From an uncultured Bacteroidales bacterium (lineage in GTDB: Bacteria; Bacteroidota; Bacteroidia; Bacteroidales; WCHB1-69): 64,000 nt of DNA. Location of the stretch: NCBI GenBank assembly GCA_946186495.1, contig CAMHNQ010000010.1, positions 1 through 64,000 of the forward strand, in the 5' to 3' direction. The translations under genes and the position numbers were made by a program. This document shows, piece after piece, positions 34,404 to 43,743 of this stretch. Each line of letters begins with the position of its first letter. Positions within the stretch are counted from its first letter, which is position 1. Below the pieces are notes generated by a model that saw only the letters and a program-made list of their open reading frames with translations, was not told where the DNA came from and searched no databases.

Positions 34404-34832
34404 TTATTCAAAATAGCCGACAAACTCGACGTTGACGGAGCGATTTCCTGTGGTGATGAACGCCATGTTGGCTCTGGCGGAATTGCTTTGGAATTCTGCT
34501 TCCAAGGTCATGTTCATGATGGATTCGCCTTCTTCACAGATTTGCAGGCTGTCCAACGCCGGCACAGTTTTCAGCAGATCGTTCAGGGTTGCCCCTTCCG
34601 CGGCTCCGGCGAATTTCTTGTCGGCAATCTGCATCAAGGGTACCAAATTATTGAGCAAGAAATAGGTTTGTCCGCCTGAATAGGAGTATTTGAAGCTCAT
34701 ATTGCCCGCTTCCCGGAGATTATTGGAAGTGTTGTGGAACGTCCCGTAATAACGCCCGCCGATGATGTCACCGCTTTTACAGGCAGTGAGAACGAGGGTT
34801 AATGTGGCGATAATGAAGAATATCTTTTTCAT
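34404..34832 (-). CDS. small lipoprotein of unknown function
   Basis: The 142-residue product begins MKKIFFIIATLTLVLTAC, a type II signal peptide with lipobox LTAC, so it is exported and lipidated. The mature part (SGDIIGGRYYGTFHN...YSGGQTYFLLNNLVPL) looks like one small beta-rich domain without a known motif. It faces lgt tail to tail with 12 nt between stop codons. Nothing suggests a pathway. Confidence 0.7.
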   Translation of the reverse strand: MKKIFFIIATLTLVLTACKSGDIIGGRYYGTFHNTSNNLREAGNMSFKYSYSGGQTYFLLNNLVPLMQIADKKFAGAAEGATLNDLLKTVPALDSLQICEEGESIMNMTLEAEFQSNSARANMAFITTGNRSVNVEFVGYFE

Positions 34833-34889
34833 TTTTTTTCAATTCTATGTTTTTTTGTGTAAATAATTTCTTGTTGAATACCAAAACGA

Positions 34890-36134
34890 CTAAAACTCAT
34901 CCTTCACCCAGATCCATTTATAGACCTGGTCGCCACGTCGCACCAGCTCCTGCGTTTTCACAGAGCAATAGACTCCTTTTGCGACGCTTTCCACGGGCCG
35001 GTCATCGAGGCGAATTTCCCGCACAGTATCCTCATAGACACCCGTAGTGGGTCCGATGACAAGCAATTCGTCACCCACGGAGAGCATATCCTCTTCCATA
35101 CAGATTTCCGCAACTCCGAGTTTGGCGAAATAGTTGGTGATTTTCCCGATGCGGCGTTTCATACGCGTGGCTTGGGAACCGTAACGGTCGGCCCACTCGC
35201 CCGCAGTGCGTCCGAGGTAATAACCACCCCAAAAATCGCGATTATAGACACTGCGAAGCCGCTCCATCCAATTATTGATTTTTTCGATGCCAAATGTCTG
35301 GTTATAAATGGATTCCAGTGCTTCTTGGTAGCATTCGGTTACCATTTTGACATATTCCGGGGAACGGCCGCGACCTTCAATCTTCAAGATAGAGACACCA
35401 GCGCGCACGATTTTGTCAAGATAGCCAATCGTGCAAAGGTCCTTGGGTGAGAATATGTAAGGGTTTTCCACGTGCAGCTCGAGACCGTCTTCCACGTCTC
35501 GGACTTCGTACGCTCGACGGCAAACTTGCAAACAGGCTCCGCGATTGGCTGAAGAGTTGTAGTTGTCTAAGCTGAGATAGCAACGGCCGGAGACAGCCAT
35601 GCAGAGGGCTCCGTGGACGAAAATCTCGATTTTAACAAGCTTACCTGAAGGGCCCACAATATTCTGGCTTTCTACTTCTTTGCAAATATCGGCAACATGC
35701 TTCAGTTCGCACTCACGACCCAGCACAATCACATCGGCAAACTGCGCGTAATAGCGTACGGCCTCCACATTCGTGACGTTACATTGGGTTGAGAGATGGA
35801 TTTCCATGCCTTTTTCGCGTGCATATTGGATGACCGCCATGTCAGAGGCAATGATAGCAGTGACTCCACAGGCTTTGGCAGCATCCAGCAGCTCGCGCAT
35901 CTGTCTGATTTCATCATTGTAGATGATGGTATTGACGGTGAGGTAGCTGTTCACGCGGTGTTCGTAGCAGATTTTGACGATATTGGCAAGGTCGTCGAGG
36001 GAGAAGTTGGCGGCGGAGCGGGAGCGCATGTTCATGGCACCTACGCCGAAATAGACGGAGCCGGCTCCCGCCGCGATGGCAGCGGAAAGTGACTCGTAAG
36101 AGCCTACCGGCGACATGATTTCCACAGGTGTCAT
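34890..36134 (-). CDS. peptidase U32 family protein (RNA hydroxylation-type)
   Basis: The 414-residue protein opens with EIMSPVGSYESLSAAIAAGAGSVYFGV and has the U32 pattern: STQCNVTNVEAVRYY, VILGRECEL, EIFVHGALCMAVSGRCYLS and SANRGACLQVCRRAYEV, the Cys-containing block at about 195-211 expected to hold an Fe-S or metal site. U32 proteins were first called collagenases, but bacterial members such as TrhP and RlhA hydroxylate tRNA or 23S rRNA pyrimidines. Coupling to an rRNA pseudouridine synthase gene (4-nt ATGA overlap) supports an RNA-modification role. Confidence 0.88.
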   Translation of the reverse strand: MTPVEIMSPVGSYESLSAAIAAGAGSVYFGVGAMNMRSRSAANFSLDDLANIVKICYEHRVNSYLTVNTIIYNDEIRQMRELLDAAKACGVTAIIASDMAVIQYAREKGMEIHLSTQCNVTNVEAVRYYAQFADVIVLGRECELKHVADICKEVESQNIVGPSGKLVKIEIFVHGALCMAVSGRCYLSLDNYNSSANRGACLQVCRRAYEVRDVEDGLELHVENPYIFSPKDLCTIGYLDKIVRAGVSILKIEGRGRSPEYVKMVTECYQEALESIYNQTFGIEKINNWMERLRSVYNRDFWGGYYLGRTAGEWADRYGSQATRMKRRIGKITNYFAKLGVAEICMEEDMLSVGDELLVIGPTTGVYEDTVREIRLDDRPVESVAKGVYCSVKTQELVRRGDQVYKWIWVKDEF

Positions 36135-37384
36135 CTGGTAAAGGGTTCGGATGCGGGGTCGGTTTTAGGCTTGGAGAGCATTTTCAGAAAACTGACCTCG
36201 TTTTTGGTGAGGAAGCGCCAACGGCCACGCGGAAGGTCCTTCTTGGTAAGTCCGGCAAATATCACACGGTCAAGTTTAACAACCTCATAACCAAGCGATT
36301 CAAACATTCGACGAACTATGCGGTTTCTGCCGGAATGGATGGTCACGCCAACTTCTTTCTTTCCTTCACCAATATACTCCACCTCGTCAGGGGTAATCTG
36401 GCCATCGGCCAGTTCCACACCGTTACGGAGCATATCCATATCGACAGAAGCGAAAGGCTTGTCCAGTTCCACGGCGTAGGTTTTCTCGATTTGGGAACTC
36501 GGATGTGTGAGCTTCTTGGTGAGGTCTCCGTCGTTGGTGAAAAGCAACAGCCCGGTGGTGTCGCGGTCAAGGCGGCCGACCGGATAGATGCGCTCTTCGC
36601 AAGCGTCGCGAACGAGTTCCATGACACTGGCGCGGTCGCGTTCGTCGTCTGTAGTGGTAATATAGTCTTTCGGCTTATTGAGCAGAACATAAACGGGTTT
36701 TTCGCGCTGCAGCACTTTGTCCCCGTAGCGCACCTCATCGGTGGGCATCACCTTGTGCCCCATCTCGGTGACAATCTCACCGTTGACAGTGATGGCTCCG
36801 GTGGAAATGAGGACATCGGCCTCACGACGGGAGCAAATGCCCGCATTTGCAATGTACTTGTTGAGACGGATGGGGCCGTGCTTCTCCTCATATTCCAAAG
36901 ACAAGACGCGTTGCTTGCGGGGCAGCGTTCGCCCTTCGCTTTTGCGGCGCTCTATGATTTCGGTAAGGATTTCCGACTCCGCGACCACATTGCGGCGACG
37001 CGGTTTGGAATCCTCTTCCCGCTTGTGGAAATCACGTTTGAACGAACGGTCGCGGTCTTGCCTACGGTCGCGTCCTGCATGCCTGCCGGATTCGTGTCGG
37101 TCTTCGCGATCAAATTCGCGGTCCCGGTCAAAGTTGCGCGACCTGCCGGGCTTGCGGTCATTGTCTCGCTTGGAACCGAACTTCCGCTTGGACTCGCTGT
37201 CCCGCGAAAAACGCTTCCGCTCGGATTTACGATCATAATCTCCGGAATTTTCGCCTTCAAACCGGTCTTTACGGCGACTTGCGGGAGAATATGGGCGTTT
37301 TTCGCCTCTACCGGATGGTTTCCTCGGAAAACGCCGAGGGGAGAAATCCTCTTCCGAATTCTCTTTGTTGAATTGTCTGCTCAT
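36131..37384 (-). CDS. RluB/RsuA-type pseudouridine synthase with long charged N-terminus
   Basis: Residues 1 to about 135 are a disordered Arg/Asp/Ser/Lys-rich region full of RD, DR and SR pairs. An S4 RNA-binding domain follows (IRLNKYIANAGICSRREADVLISTGAITVNGEIV), then the RsuA/RluB catalytic domain with Asp in GRLDRDTTGLLLFTNDGDL and the ending KEVGVTIHSGRNRIVRRMFESLGYEVVKLDRV. Enzymes of this group convert a uridine of 23S or 16S rRNA into pseudouridine. The basic extension is usual in Bacteroidota homologues and likely binds RNA. The stop overlaps the U32 start by 4 nt. Confidence 0.93.
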   Translation of the reverse strand: MSRQFNKENSEEDFSPRRFPRKPSGRGEKRPYSPASRRKDRFEGENSGDYDRKSERKRFSRDSESKRKFGSKRDNDRKPGRSRNFDRDREFDREDRHESGRHAGRDRRQDRDRSFKRDFHKREEDSKPRRRNVVAESEILTEIIERRKSEGRTLPRKQRVLSLEYEEKHGPIRLNKYIANAGICSRREADVLISTGAITVNGEIVTEMGHKVMPTDEVRYGDKVLQREKPVYVLLNKPKDYITTTDDERDRASVMELVRDACEERIYPVGRLDRDTTGLLLFTNDGDLTKKLTHPSSQIEKTYAVELDKPFASVDMDMLRNGVELADGQITPDEVEYIGEGKKEVGVTIHSGRNRIVRRMFESLGYEVVKLDRVIFAGLTKKDLPRGRWRFLTKNEVSFLKMLSKPKTDPASEPFTR

Positions 37385-37482
37385 TTATAAAATCCCTTTT
37401 TTAAAAATCCTGCAAAAATACATTTTTCTTGCACGTGAAATCATCTGTATTTGCCTTTATTCCTAAAAATTGTTTTTTTTGC

Positions 37483-37490
37483 TATTTTTG
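37483..37490 (+). promoter_or_regulatory. promoter -7 box of the membrane glycosyltransferase gene
   Basis: TATTTTTG, 21 nt before the ATG at 37512. Confidence 0.6.
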
Positions 37491-37511
37491 CGCCATCTTT
37501 TAAAGGACACG

Positions 37512-39095
37512 ATGAACAAGAAAAACACCATCCACGTTATCCCCATATTCTTTGTCACTGCGCTGGCTATGATTATCGGAGTGCGCTATCTCAACGAACC
37601 GCCGGCCTACATCCACGCTTGGTCTCAGGCCGACAACTACTCTTTAGCGATAGGGTTCACTCACAATGGTGGCGACCTCTTCCACCCGCAGACGTTAATT
37701 TACAACAAACAGCAGAAAGGCTATGACGATCCTTTGTCTTTGGTTACCGCATGTGATTTTCCCCTGCACCATTGGGTGGCCGGCTCCCTGATGTCGCTAA
37801 CCGGCACCACACAACCTTGGGTTTTCCGAGGGTTGACCCTTCTGGTTGCTATTCTGGGACTTTGGGCACTCTACCTGTTAGCTTTCGTACTGACTAATTC
37901 CCGTACTAAAGCGCTTTTGGCTTCCGCAATCACCGCCACGGCCCCCTCGTTTGCCTACTACAGCTCCTCGTTTCTTCCAACGGTTCCATCATTGTCCTTT
38001 GCCATAGGAGGACTGCTGCTCTATGCACTTCATATTCAACGAGACAAACTTTGGATGCTCTATGCCAGCATTTTACTGCTCACCCTTGCGATGATGACCC
38101 GAGCTTCCTTTGCCGTGCCGTGGGTGGCTGTCGCCTGTTTCCACATTCTGCGGCTTTTTCGCAAGGAAGCGCGACTTCGCACGACTTGGCAGCCTTTTTT
38201 TGCGGGAGCACTGCTGTTTGCCGCATGGTGGCTTTGGAATGCGCATCTTCGACAAGAATACGGCTCCTTGTTCCTTGCCAGCCTCTTGCCCGTCAAGAGC
38301 ATCGAAGAGGCAAAATACGTCCTTCAGAATGTCCATGACCGGTGGCGTTTCCACTATTTCCAACGAGTGCACCACTGGCTGTTCGTGCTGGCAGCCGCAG
38401 GTGCTCTGGCAGTCGGGCTCATGAAAAGAAAAGGCATCTGGCAGAAAACCGGCAAATTGTCCTTATGGTGGTTAATGGCCATCTGGCTGTTCGGTGAGTT
38501 GCTGTTTGTCATGGCTATGTCACGGCAATTCTGCGACCACGACTACTATTTCCTTGACAGTCTGTTTCTGCCGATTGTCATAACGCTGGTTGGTCTGTTG
38601 GGCCTTCTACCTAACCCTACGCAAGGCTGGAGCCGGTTGATGATGGCGATTGCCGTGGCGTTTCTTTCAGTTGTGATGACGGACGAAGCATGTCACATGC
38701 AACAAGTGCGCCGTTCTGAAGGTGTGGAGGCATTTCAGACCGCCGTACGCTATAAGCATGCCAATCAGATGCTTGAAACAGCTGGCCTGAATTCTCGGGA
38801 TTTGCGCTTCCTCACACTATTCTCCTATCCGCAAAACACGCCTTTTGTGATGATGGACCGGGAAGGCTATGCCGTGATGTGGACTGACCCGGAGGTGGTT
38901 TCACACGCGCTGACATTCGACTACGATTACATACTGGTGGAGGATGAGGTGTACCGCCGCGAATTCGAGAAGGCGCCTTTCCAAGTTCTGCCACGACTGA
39001 AACGGATTGGGGGGAATGGGGAGATTTCGGTTTGTACCCTTGAAGACAGTGTATTGCACCCTACGGCTGAGCATTTCTTTGAATCGGCGAAATAA
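37512..39095 (+). CDS. GT39-like integral membrane glycosyltransferase
   Basis: The 527-residue product has about ten transmembrane helices. After the first helix a periplasmic loop reads EPPAYIHAWSQADNYSLAIGF; acidic residues in this loop are the catalytic site in ArnT/PMT-type (GT-C) enzymes. Later loops carry conserved-looking Tyr/His residues (CDHDYYFLDSLFLPIVI), and the last ~120 residues are soluble. Such enzymes move a sugar from a polyprenyl phosphate carrier to a protein, lipid A or glycan on the outer face of the inner membrane. Acceptor and sugar are unknown. The ATG at 37512 gives a normal signal-anchor start. Confidence 0.8.
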   Translation: MNKKNTIHVIPIFFVTALAMIIGVRYLNEPPAYIHAWSQADNYSLAIGFTHNGGDLFHPQTLIYNKQQKGYDDPLSLVTACDFPLHHWVAGSLMSLTGTTQPWVFRGLTLLVAILGLWALYLLAFVLTNSRTKALLASAITATAPSFAYYSSSFLPTVPSLSFAIGGLLLYALHIQRDKLWMLYASILLLTLAMMTRASFAVPWVAVACFHILRLFRKEARLRTTWQPFFAGALLFAAWWLWNAHLRQEYGSLFLASLLPVKSIEEAKYVLQNVHDRWRFHYFQRVHHWLFVLAAAGALAVGLMKRKGIWQKTGKLSLWWLMAIWLFGELLFVMAMSRQFCDHDYYFLDSLFLPIVITLVGLLGLLPNPTQGWSRLMMAIAVAFLSVVMTDEACHMQQVRRSEGVEAFQTAVRYKHANQMLETAGLNSRDLRFLTLFSYPQNTPFVMMDREGYAVMWTDPEVVSHALTFDYDYILVEDEVYRREFEKAPFQVLPRLKRIGGNGEISVCTLEDSVLHPTAEHFFESAK

Positions 39096-39194
39096 TCATC
39101 TGGGGTCCACAGCATGTCTTGATCCCAGCCCATAATGGCAAGCCGAAAGCTCTACGGTTGCCTTTCACCATGTGTGCAAGACAGGGCTGAATGG

Positions 39195-39560
39195 TTAAAT
39201 CAATTTTTTGATTTCCAGCAATTTTTCTTTGATTTTAGTCAGGGTGTCGACAATGGCAGCAGTTTCCGCCTCTTTCAGGAAGTTGCTTTTAAGGGCCGTT
39301 TTGGCACCTTGCAATGTGTAGCCTTTGACCTTGGTCAAGTATTGGATGGTCCTCAAGATGGCGATGTCGTTCTTGGAATAGAACCTGTCGCCTTTCCCAT
39401 TTTTCCGAGGCTTGATCATGTCGAACTCCTTTTCCCAGAACCGGAGCGTGGAGGCGGGAATACCCAACACGTCGGCGGTTTCGCCGATACCGAACCATAT
39501 TTTCTCCTGCTCCGCGACGGATTCAGGCAAAGCATTGAAAAGAGTGGGTTCTTCGTTCAT
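39195..39560 (-). CDS. MerR-family transcriptional regulator
   Basis: The 121-residue protein has a MerR winged-helix domain at about residues 20-90: WFGIGETADVLGIPASTLRFWEKEFDMIKPRKNGKGDRFYSKNDI, followed by a helical dimerisation tail. There is no Cys-based metal site and no ligand domain. In Bacteroidota this short form next to smpB is common; its targets are unknown. The ATG at 39560 overlaps the smpB stop as ATGA, so translation is coupled; an upstream TTG at 39566 is less likely. Confidence 0.85.
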   Translation of the reverse strand: MNEEPTLFNALPESVAEQEKIWFGIGETADVLGIPASTLRFWEKEFDMIKPRKNGKGDRFYSKNDIAILRTIQYLTKVKGYTLQGAKTALKSNFLKEAETAAIVDTLTKIKEKLLEIKKLI

Positions 39561-40021
39561 GCCCAATCCTCCTCGTTGCCGCGTCGGCGTTGGTCGCGTT
39601 CTTTGATGGTTTCTCGCTTATCGTACATTTTCTTGCCTTTTGCGAGGGAAATGTCCAGTTTGGCGTAACCGTTATCGTTGATCCACAGCAGAGTGGGTAT
39701 GACTGTATAGCCGCGCTCGTTGAGTTTCGTCATCAGCTTGCGCATTTCCTTACGTTGCAGCAACAATTTGCGGTCACGTTTGGGTTGATGGTTGTTGTAG
39801 CTTCCTTGTGCATATTCGCTGACATGCATGTTATGAACCCATAACTCATTGTTAATAAACGAACAATATGCATCAGTAATATTGGCGCGCCCCGCCCGGA
39901 TGGATTTGATTTCCGTGCCGGTCAGCACAATACCCGCCGTATAGGAAGTATGCAGATAATATAAAAACTCCGCCTTCCTGTTCTTAATCGCAATCTGAGT
40001 GTCCTGTTTCCTTTTACCCAT
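39557..40021 (-). CDS. smpB: tmRNA-binding protein SmpB
   Basis: A 154-residue protein with the SmpB features: IAIKNRKAEFLYYLHTSYTAGIVLTGTEIKSIRAGRANI, NMHVSEYAQGSYNNHQPKRDRKLLL and the Arg-rich KGKKMYDKRETIKERDQRR tail that enters the empty decoding centre. It delivers tmRNA to stalled ribosomes. The ATG at 40021 is chosen because the family begins at MGKRK; a -7 box lies 18 nt upstream. tmRNA itself is not in the window. Confidence 0.97.
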   Translation of the reverse strand: MGKRKQDTQIAIKNRKAEFLYYLHTSYTAGIVLTGTEIKSIRAGRANITDAYCSFINNELWVHNMHVSEYAQGSYNNHQPKRDRKLLLQRKEMRKLMTKLNERGYTVIPTLLWINDNGYAKLDISLAKGKKMYDKRETIKERDQRRRGNEEDWA

Positions 40022-40038
40022 AATGTCAAAATCGGGCG

Positions 40039-40046
40039 CAAAGATA
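40039..40046 (-). promoter_or_regulatory. smpB promoter -7 box
   Basis: TATCTTTG on the minus strand, 18 nt before the smpB start codon. Confidence 0.6.
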
Positions 40047-40150
40047 CAATTTTTGGGACATACCGGACATCTTGCGTAAGATGACAAATGATGGGACAAG
40101 GTATTTTTTTCAAAAAAAATAATCTGTCGCCGTGGATTTTGAAATTTATG

Positions 40151-40158
40151 TACCTTTG
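40151..40158 (+). promoter_or_regulatory. promoter -7 box of the exported CAP-like protein gene
   Basis: TACCTTTG, 34 nt before the ATG at 40193. The divergent smpB box lies 105 nt away. Confidence 0.6.
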
Positions 40159-40192
40159 CTACATTAAAATTGAAATCTTAAAATTGTCGATT

Positions 40193-42655
40193 ATGAATAT
40201 TAAATCTACCCTCTTGATTCTTCCTATAGCATTGTTTTTCAACATGTTATTATATGCACAAACGGAAAATCAATACAGCGGGTTCAATCCTGCCGCCCTG
40301 AAGGAAAATGCCAAATATGTGCGGAATTTTGCGCCAAACAACTACGATGAGAAAATCCTGTACCAATGTTTTACCGACATGGTGGATCAGGCTCGTGCGG
40401 AATATCGTTACCTACCCAAGCTGAAACACGATGTCAACTTGGACTCTACGGCACAATTCCAAGCTGACTATCAAGCATTTAAGGACGAAAAAACCCTTGA
40501 AAACAATGCCCCGTACAAAACCACTTACTATCGCCTGCGCAAATACGGTCTGGCGGGCAATGGCGAAGAACTGGTGGCAAAAGCCAAAGCCTACATGGGC
40601 GAAACAGAGTACTCCTACTACGACCTCTGCCTCGCCTTGCTGCAGTCTCTTCTCAAGAATGTGAAAACTGCCGATGTCCTCCTTAACTCCCAATACACCT
40701 ACATGGGGTTCGGTTACAACACCGATGCCGCAATGAAGAGCATGTACGTCTCCCTCGTCCTCGGCCATGACCGCACCTTCAACCATTACAAAGCAGGATT
40801 TGGAGAGAAAGACCTCCCCTACACCAAGGGACAGGCTGGCTTGAAAGGATATGATGAAAAAGTATGCAAAAAATGCGCCGCCGAACCTGGCCTGGAAGTC
40901 CTTTCCGAGTATGTCTCTGTCAACAAAAACGGGGAAATTTACCTCAATTGCGACAACTACAAGGAGCTGAAACGACTCATCGGCAAGGAAGGGGATGCCA
41001 TCGTCATTGACATTGTCCAGGAAGGCCAGTACGAATGCGACAACCACCAGGTAGATTACGACCTGTATCACCGCGGCGCTATCACCAAACCGATTACGTT
41101 TGAAAAACTAATGGCCATCAACGAAAACACCAACCTTAAATCCGGCAAACTGGTTGCCAAGATTGCAGACCTCCCCGCAGAAGTGAACGACAACAAGGAC
41201 TTGAACCTCATCGTGTTGGTGCTGAAAGAAGGCAACCGTGTGTGCCGTGCGATACTACCCAAACACATAGAGAGCAAAGGGGCCGACTATACGGAAAAAA
41301 TCAATTTCCTGAAAGACGAGGCGGGAGTCAAAAGCACTGGCGAATGGACAATTTCCCCAGAAGACGGTAAAGTCTCCATCGCGTTCCCTTACGAAGCCAA
41401 GAAAACGGATTACACCGCTGCGGCTTTTAACCTGGACAAAAAGGACCCTAACCTCCCGCCCTACAAGGTGAACAGCGTGGAACTCATCACCCATGTCTCG
41501 CCCGACTATTACCAAGACCCCGCTTACAAAACCATCCAAGAAAAACGCACCGCCGCCATCAAAAAGGACTTGCAACGCTATTTCCCCGGAATGGACATCA
41601 AAATAGTGTACGACTACTGTTGGGATGAATTCAAAGAAAAAATCACACAACATGAGGAATATTATGACTTGAGTTTCAAAACATTGGAGGAAGTTGCCAA
41701 AGAATTGCGAATGTATAACAGATATGCTGCCAAGGCACTTGATTCCGCTTACCTCGCCCCTCTACGCACAATAGAACTGCGCCAGACAGTGACCTATTAT
41801 GCCGAAAACCCGTCTGACGAGGAGGCCTTTGCACTTTGGAAGTTCAACAACGCCATCTCAACCCCCAAACAACTCGGATTCGCCATGTCAGTGGAGAACT
41901 ACATCATCAAGCAGGTTGAAAACGGAAAATTCTCCTCCCTTTCGTTAGAAAAGATGAATATCCCATTCAAAAAAGAGTACCAAACCTTGCTTAACAACAA
42001 ACTCTATGCCCAATATTACAAGAGTTCCAAGCTTACCCCCGCCATCTCAGAACTGATGACGAAAATCTATAATCTCAATCCGAACAACCAGCTGTTGCTG
42101 TACAACACCACCGTGGCCGACGTCCTCGCCACCACCATCAAATCCCCTGAAGACATCCTCAAAACGCAAGCCGCCATCGACAAACTCTACACCATCCCCA
42201 CCATCCCGAAAGACCGCGTTAACAGCTTGAACCTGGAGTTCCAATTCAAAATCATCAACTATCTCGACACAATGCCCGCCACCACTGAAACCACCGCTCT
42301 TTTAAATAACACCTATCAGAAAATCAAGGAGATACGCAACAGCAAATTGGACAGCTGGAAGAACGCTTTCAAACTTGCTTCCTACTTCAACAAACGTAAC
42401 GACTACATGTATTCCCTGTCGCTGATGACCCCGTTCCTGGATGACCCTGCCATTTCGGAAGATTTCCTCTTCTCATACGTGACAATTGCCGCACATCGCG
42501 AAGAGACCTATCTGAGCGGACTTTTCACGAAAGCCGTAAAGCTGGCTGCAGAGAAGAACCCGACTCGCCTGTGCGGATTGGTCGACAAACTGCCGAGTTG
42601 CATTCTGGAGAATGAAGAGGCAAAAAAGGTTATCTGCAAAGCATGTAATAGATAA
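40193..42655 (+). CDS. large exported protein with a divergent CAP-like N-terminal domain
   Basis: The 820-residue product has a signal peptide (MNIKSTLLILPIALFFNMLLYAQ). Residues about 45-210 resemble a CAP/SCP domain: an opening helix with FTDMVDQARAEYRYLPKLKHD then LDSTAQFQADYQAF, a GNGEELVAKAK segment, a middle helix, then LLNSQYTYMGFGYN and a strand SLVLGHDRTF; the canonical His/Glu metal residues are not clearly kept. A basic, Cys-containing region (CKKCAAEPG) and long helical C-terminal half follow, ending with CKACNR. The rest has no recognised domain. The upstream in-frame start is rejected since it precedes the promoter. Confidence 0.65.
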   Translation: MNIKSTLLILPIALFFNMLLYAQTENQYSGFNPAALKENAKYVRNFAPNNYDEKILYQCFTDMVDQARAEYRYLPKLKHDVNLDSTAQFQADYQAFKDEKTLENNAPYKTTYYRLRKYGLAGNGEELVAKAKAYMGETEYSYYDLCLALLQSLLKNVKTADVLLNSQYTYMGFGYNTDAAMKSMYVSLVLGHDRTFNHYKAGFGEKDLPYTKGQAGLKGYDEKVCKKCAAEPGLEVLSEYVSVNKNGEIYLNCDNYKELKRLIGKEGDAIVIDIVQEGQYECDNHQVDYDLYHRGAITKPITFEKLMAINENTNLKSGKLVAKIADLPAEVNDNKDLNLIVLVLKEGNRVCRAILPKHIESKGADYTEKINFLKDEAGVKSTGEWTISPEDGKVSIAFPYEAKKTDYTAAAFNLDKKDPNLPPYKVNSVELITHVSPDYYQDPAYKTIQEKRTAAIKKDLQRYFPGMDIKIVYDYCWDEFKEKITQHEEYYDLSFKTLEEVAKELRMYNRYAAKALDSAYLAPLRTIELRQTVTYYAENPSDEEAFALWKFNNAISTPKQLGFAMSVENYIIKQVENGKFSSLSLEKMNIPFKKEYQTLLNNKLYAQYYKSSKLTPAISELMTKIYNLNPNNQLLLYNTTVADVLATTIKSPEDILKTQAAIDKLYTIPTIPKDRVNSLNLEFQFKIINYLDTMPATTETTALLNNTYQKIKEIRNSKLDSWKNAFKLASYFNKRNDYMYSLSLMTPFLDDPAISEDFLFSYVTIAAHREETYLSGLFTKAVKLAAEKNPTRLCGLVDKLPSCILENEEAKKVICKACNR

Positions 42656-42688
42656 CATAAACGACAAGAGTGAACTAACCGGTTGACT

Positions 42689-43723
42689 ATGAGTGAAGTT
42701 GTTAAGTCCTCGGAAGAGAGGGACGAACTGTACGAACATTATCGGTTTGACGTCCCGGCAGGGACAACGATGCTTCGTATTGACAAATACCTGTTTAACC
42801 TGATCGCCAACACCTCACGCAACAAAGTGCAACAGGCAGCCAAAGCGGATTGTATCCTGGTGAACGGAAACCCCGTGAAGCAGAACTACAAGGTACGACC
42901 CAGCGACACAATCTCCGTACTGATGCCCAATCCCCCTAACGACACCGAGATCCTGCCTGAAAATATCCCGTTGGATATCGTTTATGAAGACAATGATCTC
43001 ATAATCGTCAACAAAGCGGCAGGCATGGTAGTGCATCCGGCCTATGGCAATTATACCGGCACATTGGTTAACGCGCTCTATTACTACCTCCGCGACCAAA
43101 AACTGGAGGATGGTTCGCCGGTAAAGCCACTGCTGGTACACCGGATCGACAAAAACACCTCAGGGTTGCTCGCCATCACGAAAAGCGAGCTGGCGCAGAT
43201 GCGTTTGGCTAAGACTTTCTTTGACCATGACCTGGAACGCAAGTACTGGGCGTTGGTATGGGGCGACATGGAGGGAGACTCCGGCACGATTGTCGGCAAT
43301 GTTGGGCGCAACCCGAAAGACCGCATGGTGATGACCGTGTTCCCCGAAGGCAGTGAACAGGGCAAGCATGCCGTCACGCATTGGCGCGTGGTGGAAAGGT
43401 TCGGTTACGTGACCCTCATTGAATGCCAGTTGGAAACCGGCCGGACACACCAGATCCGAGTTCATCTTCAACACATCGGACATCCGCTTTTCAACGACGA
43501 AGCCTATGGGGGTAACCGTATTCTCAAAGGCACCACATTTACCAAATACCAGCAGTTCATCCGCAACTGTTTCTCCTTGATGCCCCGTCAAGCCCTTCAT
43601 GCGAAGTCCTTGGGATTTAGACATCCTATCTCCGGCAAAGACATCTTCTTTGAATCGGAGCTTCCAGAAGACTTTGCAGCTGTGGTTGCAAAATGGCGCG
43701 GGTACGGCAAGACAGAGCGTTAA
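42689..43723 (+). CDS. RluD-type pseudouridine synthase
   Basis: A 344-residue protein with an N-terminal S4 domain (LRIDKYLFNLIANTSRNKVQQAAKADCILVNGNPVKQNYKV) and an RluA-family catalytic domain: catalytic Asp in LLVHRIDKNTSGLLAITKSE, then YWALVWGDM, HWRVVERF and LETGRTHQIRVHLQHIGHPLFNDEAYGG. The S4 domain and length fit RluC/RluD, which modify 23S rRNA, RluD at helix 69. The ATG at 42689 is preferred over TTG at 42683. The DNA methyltransferase gene follows 20 nt later. Confidence 0.94.
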   Translation: MSEVVKSSEERDELYEHYRFDVPAGTTMLRIDKYLFNLIANTSRNKVQQAAKADCILVNGNPVKQNYKVRPSDTISVLMPNPPNDTEILPENIPLDIVYEDNDLIIVNKAAGMVVHPAYGNYTGTLVNALYYYLRDQKLEDGSPVKPLLVHRIDKNTSGLLAITKSELAQMRLAKTFFDHDLERKYWALVWGDMEGDSGTIVGNVGRNPKDRMVMTVFPEGSEQGKHAVTHWRVVERFGYVTLIECQLETGRTHQIRVHLQHIGHPLFNDEAYGGNRILKGTTFTKYQQFIRNCFSLMPRQALHAKSLGFRHPISGKDIFFESELPEDFAAVVAKWRGYGKTER

Positions 43724-43743
43724 TGGCATAATCGAAAACTGAA

